From NCBI RefSeq assembly GCF_022867795.2, contig NZ_CP107006.1:1178001-1242000 (forward strand): a stretch of DNA of 64,000 nucleotides. The letters run 5' to 3'. Below are positions 27,719 through 37,026 of the stretch, piece by piece (within the stretch, counting starts at the first letter, position 1; each line of letters starts with the position of its first letter). The position numbers were made by a program, and so were the translations under genes. The notes under the pieces were generated by a model, which was given only the letters and a program-made list of their open reading frames with translations, was not told the origin of the DNA and searched no databases. The stretch is from Chitinophaga horti (GTDB lineage Bacteria > Bacteroidota > Bacteroidia > Chitinophagales > Chitinophagaceae).

Positions 27719-28189
27719 TTATTTTTTCTGATGCGGATCGGTTCCCCAACCGTCGAACAGGCTATTGTACCGGACGGCCATATCACGCATGCGGGCAGAC
27801 CACGACATAACAATACTATCCTGCATGAGCATGGGGCTCGTCCAACCGGTTACCACGATTTCTGATGAATTATCGGCGGCTCTACGGTAAGAGGCGGTGT
27901 AACCGAGTTGCTTTAGTGAGTCGGTCAGCTGCGCGGCGCTGGATGCACTGCTGGTGTAAAAGAAGTATTCCAGTTTGAGGCTGTCTTCAGGCGTCACACC
28001 TAATTTTCTTAACTCTGCGACCAGTAGTTTGTCCGTCTGGTCACTGTCAGTAATAGCCATTCTTTCCACTTCAGCCTTTGGTGAGGCCTGGTCTGATTTT
28101 CTGCGCTGTTCTATAAAATAGAATATGCCTACAGCCAAAAATACAGTGCAGAAAAGGAGAAATAGCCGGTTGGGTTTGCTCATATTCAA
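27719..28189 (-). CDS. Membrane-anchored RraB-domain protein
   Basis: This 156-residue protein has one N-terminal transmembrane segment (about 9-26, LFLLFCTVFLAVGIFYFI), a charged linker, and a C-terminal domain (about 60-150) resembling RraB. Shared features are the LEYFFYTSSASSAAQL strand-helix, QLGYTASYR, VVTGWTSPML and the terminal SLFDGWGTD, matching the YDGWGT signature. In Proteobacteria RraB is a soluble RNase E inhibitor, and Bacteroidota generally lack the RNase E scaffold region it binds. Here the domain is tethered to the membrane with its orientation unknown, so its target is probably different. The gene starts three bases after the stop of the upstream retropepsin-like gene, so the two are co-transcribed. 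Confidence 0.75.
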   Translation of the reverse strand: MNMSKPNRLFLLFCTVFLAVGIFYFIEQRRKSDQASPKAEVERMAITDSDQTDKLLVAELRKLGVTPEDSLKLEYFFYTSSASSAAQLTDSLKQLGYTASYRRAADNSSEIVVTGWTSPMLMQDSIVMSWSARMRDMAVRYNSLFDGWGTDPHQKK

Positions 28190-28192
28190 CTT

Positions 28193-29080
28193 TTATCGTT
28201 TAACAAGTAACACCTTATTTTGCAAATCGAACGTCACGGATTGTCCAAGCCAGTTGATCCAGATGATGCCATCATAGATCAATCCCTCTACGAATTGCAC
28301 CGGGAAGTTGCGCGTATCGACGGAAGGCGCGTTGGTCGAGGCCAGCTTGTCTAACTTCGTCACGTAAATATGGGAGATGTGGTTCTGATCAATCTCGCTG
28401 CGTTTCTCGATCTTTCGAACGCGGGTGGTGTCGTTCACATTTACGCCCAGTGCACTTGTAAATCTGGAGCTGAGGCGGAATACGTCTTTACCCGCGCCGC
28501 TGTCCAGCGACAATTGCAGGTTAAGGGTATCGTTCACTTTAAAATAAGAAAACAGCGTAAGCGATTTGTCGCGCGATTGTTCCAGCTGTACCGGGATCAC
28601 TTTCGCAGTTTTACGGATGCCTGCGAGTGCTGCCGGCGATTCTATACGTAATACTTTCTTCGTATAGTCGATCGTAAAAGGCCCGCTTTCCAGTGCTTTG
28701 AGGGAAATGATGCCATCGATGCCACCGAGGTTCGCATCTAAATAACTGATTTCTTCTACGGCTTTGCGAATCGGGCCGAAGTGAAAATCACGCACCTTAT
28801 ACAGGTCAATGTCCAGCCGCTCGCCGGTGGCGCGGAAGCCGGTGTAACCGCCATCTTCCTTTATCACATCAGGTAATTTATCAAAATAAGTTTTGACAAA
28901 TACCGTAAGGCCGGCACCTGTATCAAAAATGAATTTACCTTCTACGCCCGCTACAGAAGCAGATACCAGGAGATGGCCGGAAGGCAGTAATTGGAAGGGG
29001 ATCTCATTTTTTGCAGTGGGTTGTGCGTATGCTGGCAGCTGGAAGATCACCACCAGGGATAACAACAATAATTGTCTCAT
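28193..29080 (-). CDS. Secreted retropepsin-like aspartyl protease family protein
   Basis: This 295-residue protein has a signal peptide ending AYA-QPT. It contains two aspartyl-protease-type motifs: KFIFDTGAGLTVF with Asp53, followed later by LGGIDGIISL, and LQLSLDSGAGKDVF with Asp193. Each half resembles one retropepsin lobe, so the chain may form the active site from a tandem pair within one polypeptide, as in pepsins. This agrees with the clan AA proteins common in Bacteroidota (aspartyl protease family, PDZ-less). It is periplasmic or secreted. It is the first gene of a two-gene minus-strand operon with the RraB-like protein. Substrate unknown. Confidence 0.85.
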   Translation of the reverse strand: MRQLLLLSLVVIFQLPAYAQPTAKNEIPFQLLPSGHLLVSASVAGVEGKFIFDTGAGLTVFVKTYFDKLPDVIKEDGGYTGFRATGERLDIDLYKVRDFHFGPIRKAVEEISYLDANLGGIDGIISLKALESGPFTIDYTKKVLRIESPAALAGIRKTAKVIPVQLEQSRDKSLTLFSYFKVNDTLNLQLSLDSGAGKDVFRLSSRFTSALGVNVNDTTRVRKIEKRSEIDQNHISHIYVTKLDKLASTNAPSVDTRNFPVQFVEGLIYDGIIWINWLGQSVTFDLQNKVLLVKR

Positions 29081-29159
29081 TTCCTTTTTTTGCAGGCCAA
29101 AATAGGTAATTTTTGAATACAGATGCCAGGCTACCCCGTCTGCTTTAAATGTTTTTAGC

Positions 29160-29167
29160 TAAATTTG
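29160..29167 (+). promoter_or_regulatory. Putative -7 element (TAAATTTG) for the first ECF sigma gene
   Basis: This is an exact TAnnTTTG match, 35 bases before the TTG start at 29202, in the gap between the divergent retropepsin and sigma genes. The -33 region has no clean TTTG. Confidence 0.42.
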
Positions 29168-29201
29168 ATGCGAATGCAATTAGCTGGCCAACAATGCCAT
29201 T

Positions 29202-29798
29202 TTGATCAATCAGCAGCTTTATAACGATCCGGATATCATCACACGCTTCGCCAGGGGTGACGAGCTGGCCTTCAGAACTATCTTCAATGAACAGTTAAGG
29301 CCACTCTGCTACTTTGCGCATAAACTTCTCGGCCAAAAGGAGGAAGCCGAAGATGTGGCCAGTACCGCTTTTGCCGCGTTATGGGAGCGGCGGGCGCAGT
29401 TTACGAGCTTCGGCGCTATTAAATCATATTTATATATTACCGTCCGTAATGCCTGTTACGATTTACTCAAACACCGGCAGGTAGTGAACAATGCCGAAGA
29501 TACCATTACAGGAATAGTGAACCAGCCGGACATTTCCGTGGATGCCCGCATATTACAGGCAGAACTGCTGCAACTGATCGTTTCCGAATTAAACAGTCTG
29601 CCCGAACGCTCGCGCCAGATACTCGAATGGAGTTTCCTGGAGGAAAAGAAAACTTCCGAGATCGCCTCGTTGCTCGCCCTTTCCGAAGCACATGTGCGCA
29701 TGGAGAAGTCGCGGGCACTGGTACAGCTCCGGAAACTGCTCTCGAAAAAGCAGCTGCTCGAAGTGGTTTTGCTCCTCCTGGCTATGCTGAAAAAATAA
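29202..29798 (+). CDS. ECF-type RNA polymerase sigma factor (Sus/FecI-like)
   Basis: This 198-residue protein directs RNA polymerase to target promoters when released by its anti-sigma factor. Region 2 lies around residues 25-90 (AFRTIFNEQLRPLCYFAHKL, EEAEDVASTAFAALWERR, YLYITVRNACYDLLK). Region 4 lies around 130-185 (LNSLPERSRQILEWSFLEE, TSEIASLLALSEAHVRMEKSRAL). No ATG exists between the upstream in-frame stop at 29181 and the first conserved residues, so a TTG at 29202 is the likely start. The C-terminus ends in a hydrophobic, lysine-capped helix. The FecR gene follows after 48 bases, then an STN-SusC and a SusD, giving a complete surface-signalling module. Confidence 0.93.
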   Translation: MINQQLYNDPDIITRFARGDELAFRTIFNEQLRPLCYFAHKLLGQKEEAEDVASTAFAALWERRAQFTSFGAIKSYLYITVRNACYDLLKHRQVVNNAEDTITGIVNQPDISVDARILQAELLQLIVSELNSLPERSRQILEWSFLEEKKTSEIASLLALSEAHVRMEKSRALVQLRKLLSKKQLLEVVLLLLAMLKK

Positions 29799-29846
29799 TT
29801 CTTCTTTTTCTGTTGCACTTTGGCAACTGGGTCGTTTTAGTATTAT

Positions 29847-31007
29847 ATGCAGCCAAATTCTGACATCTCTCCTTTATTGATCCGCGTTTTATACAAATCC
29901 TGGGCGGGCCTGGACCTGGACGCTTCCGAGCAGCAGGCGCTGAACGATTGGCTGAACGTGCATGCCCGTAACCAGGAAGTATTTAAAGAAATAGTGGCCG
30001 GCAACTGGCCGCAGCAGGACTTAAAGGATTATCAACATATATCATTTGACGATAACTGGGCACGTGTGCAACAGAAGATCCAGGCACGTGAGGTACCCGT
30101 ACGCCGTATGCGTTACCGCTGGGTAGCCGCTGCTGCCGTAGTGGCTTTGCTGGCAGGTGGTACCTGGTACTGGCAGGCGCAACAGGCTCCATTAACCTCC
30201 GTTACGCCGCAGCTGGCAGACATTACACCTGCTAAACCAGGCGCCATTCTCACCCTGGCTGATGGCAGCACCGTGGTGCTGGACAGCCTCGGAAACGGAG
30301 AAATAGCCAACCAGCAGGGCGTAAAAACCGTACTTAAAAATGGACAACTGGCCTATGAAGGCATGGGAGCGGCCAATAGTTTTAACAGTATTGCCACGCC
30401 CAAGGGCCGGCAGTTTAACGTGATATTGCCCGATGGCTCCAAAGTGTGGCTGAACGCAGAGAGCTCCCTGCGTTACCCGACTGCATTCACTGGTAAGGAA
30501 AGGCGGGTACAGGTAACCGGGGAAGCTTACTTTGAGATCGGTAAAAATGAGCAGGCGCCGTTTTTTGTAGAGGTGCCGGGCAGGGCAGAGGTAGCGGTAT
30601 TAGGTACGAGGTTTAACATCAACGCTTATGCAGATGAAGCCGCACTCAATACCACTTTGCTGGAAGGCGCCGTAAAGGTGACGGGGCCTAACCAAAGCAC
30701 GCTGCTGAAGCCGGGCAACACGGCCGAACTAACGGGCAACCTGCGCGTAGTACTGGCAGATATAGATAAGGTAATGGCCTGGAAAAACGGCGTATTTAAC
30801 TTCGAAGGCGCTACACTGCCGGAAGTGATGCGGCAATTGTCCAGGTGGTACGATATAGAAGTGGAATATGAACCGGGTTTGGCTAACATCGTATTCGGCG
30901 GTAAAATGAGCCGTGATGTAAGTCTTGCCGGGTTACTAAGAGGGTTAGAAGCAACCGGCGTTCACTTCCGGCTGGAGGCGGGCAGGAAGCTGGTCGTACA
31001 TAAATAA
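29847..31007 (+). CDS. FecR-family anti-sigma factor with DUF4974
   Basis: This 386-residue inner-membrane regulator has a cytoplasmic N-terminal sigma-binding region (1-90) and one transmembrane helix (about 93-110, WVAAAAVVALLAGGTWYW). The periplasmic FecR domain (about 120-270) contains ATPKGRQFNVILPDGSKVWLN, GEAYFEIGK and VAVLGTRFNINAY. The C-terminal DUF4974 domain (about 315-386) contains WKNGVFNFEGATLPEVMRQLSRWYDIEVEYE. It would hold the sigma factor encoded just upstream until the STN domain of the SusC at 31162 signals ligand binding. Length and order are typical. Confidence 0.95.
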   Translation: MQPNSDISPLLIRVLYKSWAGLDLDASEQQALNDWLNVHARNQEVFKEIVAGNWPQQDLKDYQHISFDDNWARVQQKIQAREVPVRRMRYRWVAAAAVVALLAGGTWYWQAQQAPLTSVTPQLADITPAKPGAILTLADGSTVVLDSLGNGEIANQQGVKTVLKNGQLAYEGMGAANSFNSIATPKGRQFNVILPDGSKVWLNAESSLRYPTAFTGKERRVQVTGEAYFEIGKNEQAPFFVEVPGRAEVAVLGTRFNINAYADEAALNTTLLEGAVKVTGPNQSTLLKPGNTAELTGNLRVVLADIDKVMAWKNGVFNFEGATLPEVMRQLSRWYDIEVEYEPGLANIVFGGKMSRDVSLAGLLRGLEATGVHFRLEAGRKLVVHK

Positions 31008-31161
31008 GCAAAACCAAAATCGATATATAATGAATAGGAACAACCAATGATCTGAACTTTAGAGAAACGGCCATAAAAAACAAAACCGGCAGTGCTGCTA
31101 CACTCCCGGTCGCGCCTGGCCCGTAAAAATTCGCTTTGAACTCCTTTTTAACAACCAAACG

Positions 31162-34100
31162 ATGCAATTTATGCAAAAAACTGCTAATTGGTCGGGGCTT
31201 CTCATGTCCCTGCCACAACGACCGCAGCAAAGAACGGCTATCCAACCAAATCTACTTCGGGTAATGAAATTAACAGTGATCCTCTTAACAGCAGTGCTGC
31301 TGCAAGTGCAGGCAACCGGGTTCTCGCAAAGCGTGACCATCTCCGGGAAAGATGTGCCGTTAAAGAAAATATTTGATTCCGTAGAAAAGCAAACCGGCTA
31401 CGTGGTGTTCTATAAACGGGAAGTGTTGCAGGACATTAAACCGGTATCGGTATCGGTACGGGACATGTCGCTGGCACCTTTCCTCGACCTGGTACTGGCC
31501 GACGCGCCGCTTAGTTATCTTATAGAAGGAAAAACGATCTATCTCTCCGAAAAGAAACGCGTTGCTTCGTCCATCCTGGATGCTGCCATACCGCCACCAA
31601 TGGTCGACGTAAGGGGAGTAGTAAAAAATAAGGCCGGCGAATTGCTCGCAGGGGCGACGGTTCGCGTGATTGGCTTAGGTGGTACCACTACCAGCACGCA
31701 GGGCACTTTTGAAGTACTCGCCATGCGCGAAGGCATGATCATGCAGGTATCTGTACTAGGCTACAGCCCGATGGAGCTGAAAGTGGTGAAGGCAGGCGAA
31801 GGACTGGCGCTGGTTCCCATGAATGCTTCGCAGGCGAAAGGCGTTACGATGTCGCGTGAGGGCAATGCCTACCGCGTAAACATCGTGCTGGAAATTGCGA
31901 TAAGCAGCCTGGGCGAAGTCGTGGTCAATAAAGGATATTATACGGAATCGCAGCGCCTCTCTACAGGCAGCGTGGCGAGTGTAGATGCTAAAGCCATCGA
32001 AAAGCAGCCAATTACGAACGTGCTGCAGGCCTTACAGGGCCGCATGCCGGGGCTTAGCATTGTGCAGGCGAATGGTTTCCCGGGTTCGGCGTTTGCGGTA
32101 CAGGTGCGTGGTGTAAACTCCATGGCGCGTGCTTCGCTTCCTTTATATGTGATTGATGGAGTGCCATTCCTGTCGGAGGCGATCAATGCACAAACAGGTA
32201 CAGAGATTATCGGGGCCAATGGTTCTACCAACCCGTTGAACAGCATCAGCCCTTCAGATATAGAAAAGATAGAAGTATTGAAAGATGGCGACGCCACGGC
32301 GATCTATGGTTCCCGCGGAGCGAACGGGGTTATCCTCATCACCACTAAAAAAGGCCGCGCCGGTAAAACACGCCTCGATCTGAGCGTAAATTCAGGTGTT
32401 TCCAACGTGATGCGTATGATGCCTACGCTCAAGACGCCTGAGTACCTCGAAATGCGTAAACTCGGCTTCCAGAATTCAGGGGAAACACCCTCAGTGAACA
32501 ATGCGCCGGACCTGGTGACCTGGGACCAAAACGCTTATACGGACTTCCAGGAACTGTTGATCGGTAATACGGCCAAAGCTACGGATGCTAACATTACGCT
32601 TTCCGGTGGCGATGCACGTACCAACTTCCTGCTCAGCGGCTCGTACCATCATGAAACGACGGTATACTACATGGACAAGTTCTACAAACGCGGCTCTGCC
32701 AACTTCAGTGTGAACCACCGTTCGCTGGACGAAAAACTGCAGGTAGGCTTTTCTGCTATGTACGTGGCTGATAATAATACGCTGGCAGTAGAGGACCTTA
32801 CCAGCCGCGCTTACCAGCTGGCTCCGAACTTCCCTTTGTATAATCCGGATGGTTCGCTCTATTTCAATACGTTCTTCCAGAACCCGCTGGGAGCGATGAT
32901 GCGTACGAACCGCAACAAAAGCTCGAACTTAAATAGCAGTCTTACGGTACGCTACAAACTCGCCGACGGTTTAGACCTTAAAGTGATGGGTGGTTTCGGT
33001 AGGGCCGATATGGACCAAACGCAGCTCACACCGCGCATTTCGCAGGATCCTACGCAAGCAACGGCAGTATCCCGCGCGATATTTGCATATGGCGTCAGCA
33101 ACAACTACATTGTTGAACCACAGCTGAATTTCGAACGTACTTTCGGTAAAGGCAAATTGTCTGCACTCGTTGGCGGTTCATGGCAATACCGTAAGTCACG
33201 TCAGCCATTCTATACCCTGGCTAACGACTTCACATCCGATGATTTCCTGGAAAACATTTCCTCTGCAGCGACTGTAAGCACCCGTTCCAGCGCAACAGAT
33301 TACAAATTCGCTTCTCTGCTGGCGAGGGTAAACTATGTATACAATGATCGTTATGTACTGAATGGCGTGTTCCGTCGCGACGGATCTTCCCGTTTCGGTC
33401 CGAATAACCGCTTTGGTAACTTTGGTTCTATCGGTGCCGCCTGGATATTCTCTGACGAGCCGTTCATGGCCGGACAGGATTGGCTGAGCAACGGTAAACT
33501 GCGCGGCAGCTTCGGTATTACCGGTTCCGACAATATCGGTAACTATATGTACCTCGATTCTTACAGCTCCAGCTCTTATAACTACAACGGTTACACAGGC
33601 CTCGTACCTACCCGTATTGCGAACAACGACTTCCGTTGGGAAGAAACACAAAAGGCGGAAGTAGCGTTGGAATTAGGCTTCCTCAACGATCGTATCCGTT
33701 TCACACCGGCTTACTATCAGCACCAGTCGTCTAACCAGCTGATCAACTACACGATCAGCGCGCAGGCGGGCTTCTCCAGCTACCAGGCCAACCTGCCGGC
33801 TACGGTGCAAAACAGTGGTTGGGAATTTACATTGAGCACGTCCAACATCACGAAAAAGGATTTCACCTGGACGAGCAACTTCAACCTGTCGGCCAACCGC
33901 AACAAACTGAAATCGTTCCCGAACATCCGGGCCAGCTCTTACTACACGAGCTACATCGTGGGCAACCCGCTCTCCAGTGTGTATACTTACCAGTATACCG
34001 GCATCGATGCTACCACTGGTTTACCCACTGTAGCCGACCTGGATAAAAACAACACCATCTCATTTGGTCTGTTCCCGATCGGGCGCGGCGACCGTGACTT

Positions 34101-34581
34101 CTATGGTACAAACTATCCGAAGTTTTTCGGTGGTTTTAATAACGCCTTTACCTACAAACAGTTCGCGCTCGACTTCATGCTGCAGTTCGTGAAGCAGGAG
34201 GGTAGCGATATCTTAACCACGACTTCGTATGCACCGGGTTATATCTTAAACCTGTCGGAAGACGCACTGGAGCGGTACATCGCACTTGAGCCCGTTCAGA
34301 AACGCCATGTGCGTTCCAATTACAACGTGGCATTCGGCAACCTGTTCAGCTCAGATATCATGCGTGTAGACGCCTCTTTCATCCGCCTGAAAAACGTCGC
34401 GATCAGTTATGATCTGCCTGCCGCAATGGCCCGTAAAATTCGCCTGAGCGCGGCCAGGGTGTACGTACAGGGACAAAACCTGTTAACGCTCACGTCTTAT
34501 AAAGGATTCGATCCCGAAACACAGGGACTGTCGCTGCCGCCTTTGCGCACGATCACTGCAGGTTTAAAAATTTCACTCTAA
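31162..34581 (+). CDS. SusC/RagA TonB-dependent receptor with STN signalling domain
   Basis: This 1139-residue receptor has a long N-terminal extension before the hydrophobic signal (MKLTVILLTAVLLQVQ from position 31264), a pattern common in Chitinophaga STN-SusC proteins. A start at 31264 is an alternative. The STN domain follows (about 50-120: VTISGKDVPLKKIFDSVEKQTGY, LDLVLADAPLSYLIEGKTIYL), which contacts the FecR partner. Then come a carboxypeptidase-regulatory-like domain (about 148-230), the plug (VQVRGVNSMARASLPLYVI, IEKIEVLKDGDATAIYG, ITTKKGRAGKT) and the barrel, ending GLKISL. It imports a glycan or other large ligand with the SusD six bases downstream and should autoregulate through the sigma/FecR pair. 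No enzyme gene is linked, so the ligand is unknown. Confidence 0.95.
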   Translation: MQFMQKTANWSGLLMSLPQRPQQRTAIQPNLLRVMKLTVILLTAVLLQVQATGFSQSVTISGKDVPLKKIFDSVEKQTGYVVFYKREVLQDIKPVSVSVRDMSLAPFLDLVLADAPLSYLIEGKTIYLSEKKRVASSILDAAIPPPMVDVRGVVKNKAGELLAGATVRVIGLGGTTTSTQGTFEVLAMREGMIMQVSVLGYSPMELKVVKAGEGLALVPMNASQAKGVTMSREGNAYRVNIVLEIAISSLGEVVVNKGYYTESQRLSTGSVASVDAKAIEKQPITNVLQALQGRMPGLSIVQANGFPGSAFAVQVRGVNSMARASLPLYVIDGVPFLSEAINAQTGTEIIGANGSTNPLNSISPSDIEKIEVLKDGDATAIYGSRGANGVILITTKKGRAGKTRLDLSVNSGVSNVMRMMPTLKTPEYLEMRKLGFQNSGETPSVNNAPDLVTWDQNAYTDFQELLIGNTAKATDANITLSGGDARTNFLLSGSYHHETTVYYMDKFYKRGSANFSVNHRSLDEKLQVGFSAMYVADNNTLAVEDLTSRAYQLAPNFPLYNPDGSLYFNTFFQNPLGAMMRTNRNKSSNLNSSLTVRYKLADGLDLKVMGGFGRADMDQTQLTPRISQDPTQATAVSRAIFAYGVSNNYIVEPQLNFERTFGKGKLSALVGGSWQYRKSRQPFYTLANDFTSDDFLENISSAATVSTRSSATDYKFASLLARVNYVYNDRYVLNGVFRRDGSSRFGPNNRFGNFGSIGAAWIFSDEPFMAGQDWLSNGKLRGSFGITGSDNIGNYMYLDSYSSSSYNYNGYTGLVPTRIANNDFRWEETQKAEVALELGFLNDRIRFTPAYYQHQSSNQLINYTISAQAGFSSYQANLPATVQNSGWEFTLSTSNITKKDFTWTSNFNLSANRNKLKSFPNIRASSYYTSYIVGNPLSSVYTYQYTGIDATTGLPTVADLDKNNTISFGLFPIGRGDRDFYGTNYPKFFGGFNNAFTYKQFALDFMLQFVKQEGSDILTTTSYAPGYILNLSEDALERYIALEPVQKRHVRSNYNVAFGNLFSSDIMRVDASFIRLKNVAISYDLPAAMARKIRLSAARVYVQGQNLLTLTSYKGFDPETQGLSLPPLRTITAGLKISL

Positions 34582-34586
34582 AGAAG

Positions 34587-35981
34587 ATGACGATGTTTAA
34601 ATATAGCAAACGTATTATAGCGGGATTGTTGGTAGCAGGTAGCCTGTCTGCCTGTGAAAAACTGATCGAGATCGATCCGCCGGTCACTGAGATGTCGACA
34701 CCATTAGTATTTGGCTCACAAAAGCTGGCCTTGTCTGCGCTCTCCGGCGCGATGAGCTCCACCGCCAATTCACAGGCATTCGGTATTAACCTGACCCTGC
34801 TCACCGGTATGGCCGCCGACGAAATTACCTACGCTGCCGGTGCCAATTTTGATGAAGTGTCGCTGAATACCTACATGCCGCTGTCTACCACCAGTGGTGT
34901 GAATACGATCAACAGCATGTGGTCGGACCTGTATAGCGGTATCTATCGTTTTAATGCGGTGATAGAAGGGGTACAGGCATCAACCGTTTTATCTGATTCT
35001 GTAAAAACACAGATCACCGGCAATGCAAGGTTTATGCGCGGACTCTGTTACTTCTATCTTACCAACCTGTTTAAGGATGTGCCGCTGGTGCTGGAAACCG
35101 ATGTAACCAAAACAGCGTTGCTGCCGAAAGATTCTGCTGCCCGTGTTTATCGCCAGATCGTAGCCGACCTGGTGGCGGCGCGCGATGTGTTGCCTGCAGA
35201 TTTTACTTCGCAGAGCGGCTCCCGTACGGTGGCTACCAAATGGGCGGCAAGCGCGCTGCTGGCAAGAGTATACCTGTACACCGAACAATGGGCGCTCGCA
35301 GAACAGGAAGCCACGAAACTGATCGATAACAGCCTGTTCACCATCCGTCCACGCACCGCCATACAGGATATTATGGTGCGGAATAACAGCGAAGCGATCT
35401 TCCAGTTTGGAAGTTACCTGAACGCGACCTCCGGTTACACCAACTTAGGCGTAACGCTCGGTGCCTCATATACCCAGTATTCAATGACACCTTCGCTCCG
35501 TAACAGTTTTGTGGCCGCCGATATCCGCCGCACGAACTGGGTGCGCGAATTTACCTACCTGGGTGTACTCACCTACCAGCCTTACAAGTATCGTAACGGC
35601 GCGGCCAACACCGTTCGTTTAGAAGCGCCTACCGTTTTTCGCCTGGCAGAACAATACCTGATCCGCGCAGAAGCACGCCTGCGCTTGCAGCGCCCGATCG
35701 ATGGTCGTGAGGATATGAATGTGGTACGCCAGCGTGCAGGCCTGGATGCCAGCACCTCAACGGATCCCGCGGTACTTACGCTCGAGCTGGAAGAAGAACG
35801 CCGGCATGAGCTTTTCTGCGAATATGGTCATCGTATGTTCGATCTGCGTCGCACTGGCCGTTCCAACGCTGTGATAGGAGCCATAAAACCTACGTGGACG
35901 CCCAAAGCAGTTTACTTCCCGGTGCCACAGAGTTCCATTAATGCCAATCCAAACCTGGAACAAAACCCGGATTATCTATAG
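34587..35981 (+). CDS. SusD/RagB-family lipoprotein
   Basis: This 464-residue partner of the preceding STN-SusC has lipobox Cys23 (GSLSAC). Conserved parts are NARFMRGLCYFYLTNLFKDVPL near residue 148, WAASALLARVYLYTEQWALAE, RLAEQYLIRAEARLRL and LEEERRHELFCEYGHRMFDLRRTG, ending LEQNPDYL. It is shorter than the SusDs at 9125 and 15389 and belongs to a different subgroup. A terminator follows within ten bases, closing a four-gene module of sigma, anti-sigma, SusC and SusD that contains no hydrolase. Confidence 0.95.
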   Translation: MTMFKYSKRIIAGLLVAGSLSACEKLIEIDPPVTEMSTPLVFGSQKLALSALSGAMSSTANSQAFGINLTLLTGMAADEITYAAGANFDEVSLNTYMPLSTTSGVNTINSMWSDLYSGIYRFNAVIEGVQASTVLSDSVKTQITGNARFMRGLCYFYLTNLFKDVPLVLETDVTKTALLPKDSAARVYRQIVADLVAARDVLPADFTSQSGSRTVATKWAASALLARVYLYTEQWALAEQEATKLIDNSLFTIRPRTAIQDIMVRNNSEAIFQFGSYLNATSGYTNLGVTLGASYTQYSMTPSLRNSFVAADIRRTNWVREFTYLGVLTYQPYKYRNGAANTVRLEAPTVFRLAEQYLIRAEARLRLQRPIDGREDMNVVRQRAGLDASTSTDPAVLTLELEEERRHELFCEYGHRMFDLRRTGRSNAVIGAIKPTWTPKAVYFPVPQSSINANPNLEQNPDYL

Positions 35982-35988
35982 TTCCCAT

Positions 35989-36020
35989 CCGGGGCGCTTA
36001 CGGCGCTCCGGGTTTCTTTT
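35989..36020 (+). terminator. Rho-independent terminator after susD
   Basis: A nine-base stem (35989-35997 with 36003-36011, one G-T pair) has a five-base loop and is followed by GTTTCTTTT. It ends the first sigma/FecR/SusCD module. Confidence 0.8.
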
Positions 36021-36094
36021 ACATAAGGTTATTTTCTTCGTTCACCATGGTGGCGTAGCGGTAGCCATTGCCATTACCAAAGGAAATTTTGTGT

Positions 36095-37021
36095 ATGAAT
36101 ACAAGTATTGTCAACATCGAAAACCTTTCGCACCGCTACAGCAAAGCCTGGGCGATACGCGACATTAACCTGGAGATCAGGCAGAAGGGGGTGACGGGGT
36201 TCCTGGGCTCTAACGGCGCCGGAAAATCCACCACCATGAACATCCTCTGCGGCGTATTGAATCAAACCGAAGGAGAGGTGCTGATCGACGGCATCGACCT
36301 TCGTAAACAACCGCTGGAAGCGAAGAAACAAATCGGCTTCCTGCCACAGAACGCACCGCTGTACCTCGATCTGACTGTAGACGAATACCTGCGCCATTGT
36401 GCCTACATGCGCCTCATCCCCGATAATAAAATTAAGGCGGCGATGCAGGAAGCGAAAGAACGTTGCGGCGTAGCACATTTCTCCAAAAGGCTGATCAAAA
36501 ATCTTTCCGGTGGATACAAGCAGCGCGTAGGCATTGCACAAGCGATTATTCACAAACCCAAACTCGTCGTACTCGACGAACCCACGAACGGTCTCGATCC
36601 TAACCAGATCGCCGAAGTACGCAACCTGATCAAAGAGATCGGGGAAGACCGCTCGGTATTGTTTTCCTCCCATATTCTCGCGGAGGTACAGGCTACCTGC
36701 GATACCATTAAGATGATCGAACATGGAGAGATGGTATTTAGCGGTACCGTAGATGATTTCAATAACTATATAGCTCCTTCATCGATGTTGCTGTTCCTCG
36801 AAAATCTGCCACCGCTGACGGAATTACTCGCCATCGAAGGCGTTACGCAGGCGAAGGTACTGGGCCGTAATAAGGTAAGGGTAAGCTTCGACACAGCACC
36901 TGCTATCGCGGAAAAGATGATCGAAATAAGTGTACAGCGTGGCTGGCGTTTACAGGAACTGCATCTCGAAAGAAGTTCACTGGAAGAGATTTTTGCAAAA
37001 TTGTCAAATAAGATAAAATAG
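36095..37021 (+). CDS. ABC transporter ATP-binding protein, GldA-like
   Basis: This 308-residue ATPase starts at ATG 36095. A TTG 27 bases upstream is in frame but adds non-conserved residues. Motifs are Walker A GSNGAGKST (38-46), the Q-loop region GFLPQNAPLY, signature LSGGYKQRVGIAQA, Walker B LVVLDEPTNGLDP and the H-loop FSSHILAE. The C-terminal 80 residues match the extension found in GldA/YhhJ-type ABC-2 ATPases. In flavobacteria GldA works with GldF and GldG in gliding motility. Here the single downstream gene encodes a GldF-GldG-like fusion. The two genes form an isolated operon between two PUL modules. A gliding or type IX-related role is plausible but not shown. Confidence 0.9.
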   Translation: MNTSIVNIENLSHRYSKAWAIRDINLEIRQKGVTGFLGSNGAGKSTTMNILCGVLNQTEGEVLIDGIDLRKQPLEAKKQIGFLPQNAPLYLDLTVDEYLRHCAYMRLIPDNKIKAAMQEAKERCGVAHFSKRLIKNLSGGYKQRVGIAQAIIHKPKLVVLDEPTNGLDPNQIAEVRNLIKEIGEDRSVLFSSHILAEVQATCDTIKMIEHGEMVFSGTVDDFNNYIAPSSMLLFLENLPPLTELLAIEGVTQAKVLGRNKVRVSFDTAPAIAEKMIEISVQRGWRLQELHLERSSLEEIFAKLSNKIK

Positions 37022-37026
37022 TTACG

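Noticed and set aside
31162..31264. Later start (31264) for the first STN-SusC
   Set aside because: The signal core begins there, but long N-terminal extensions are usual in Chitinophaga STN-SusC proteins, so the longer start was kept and the alternative noted.
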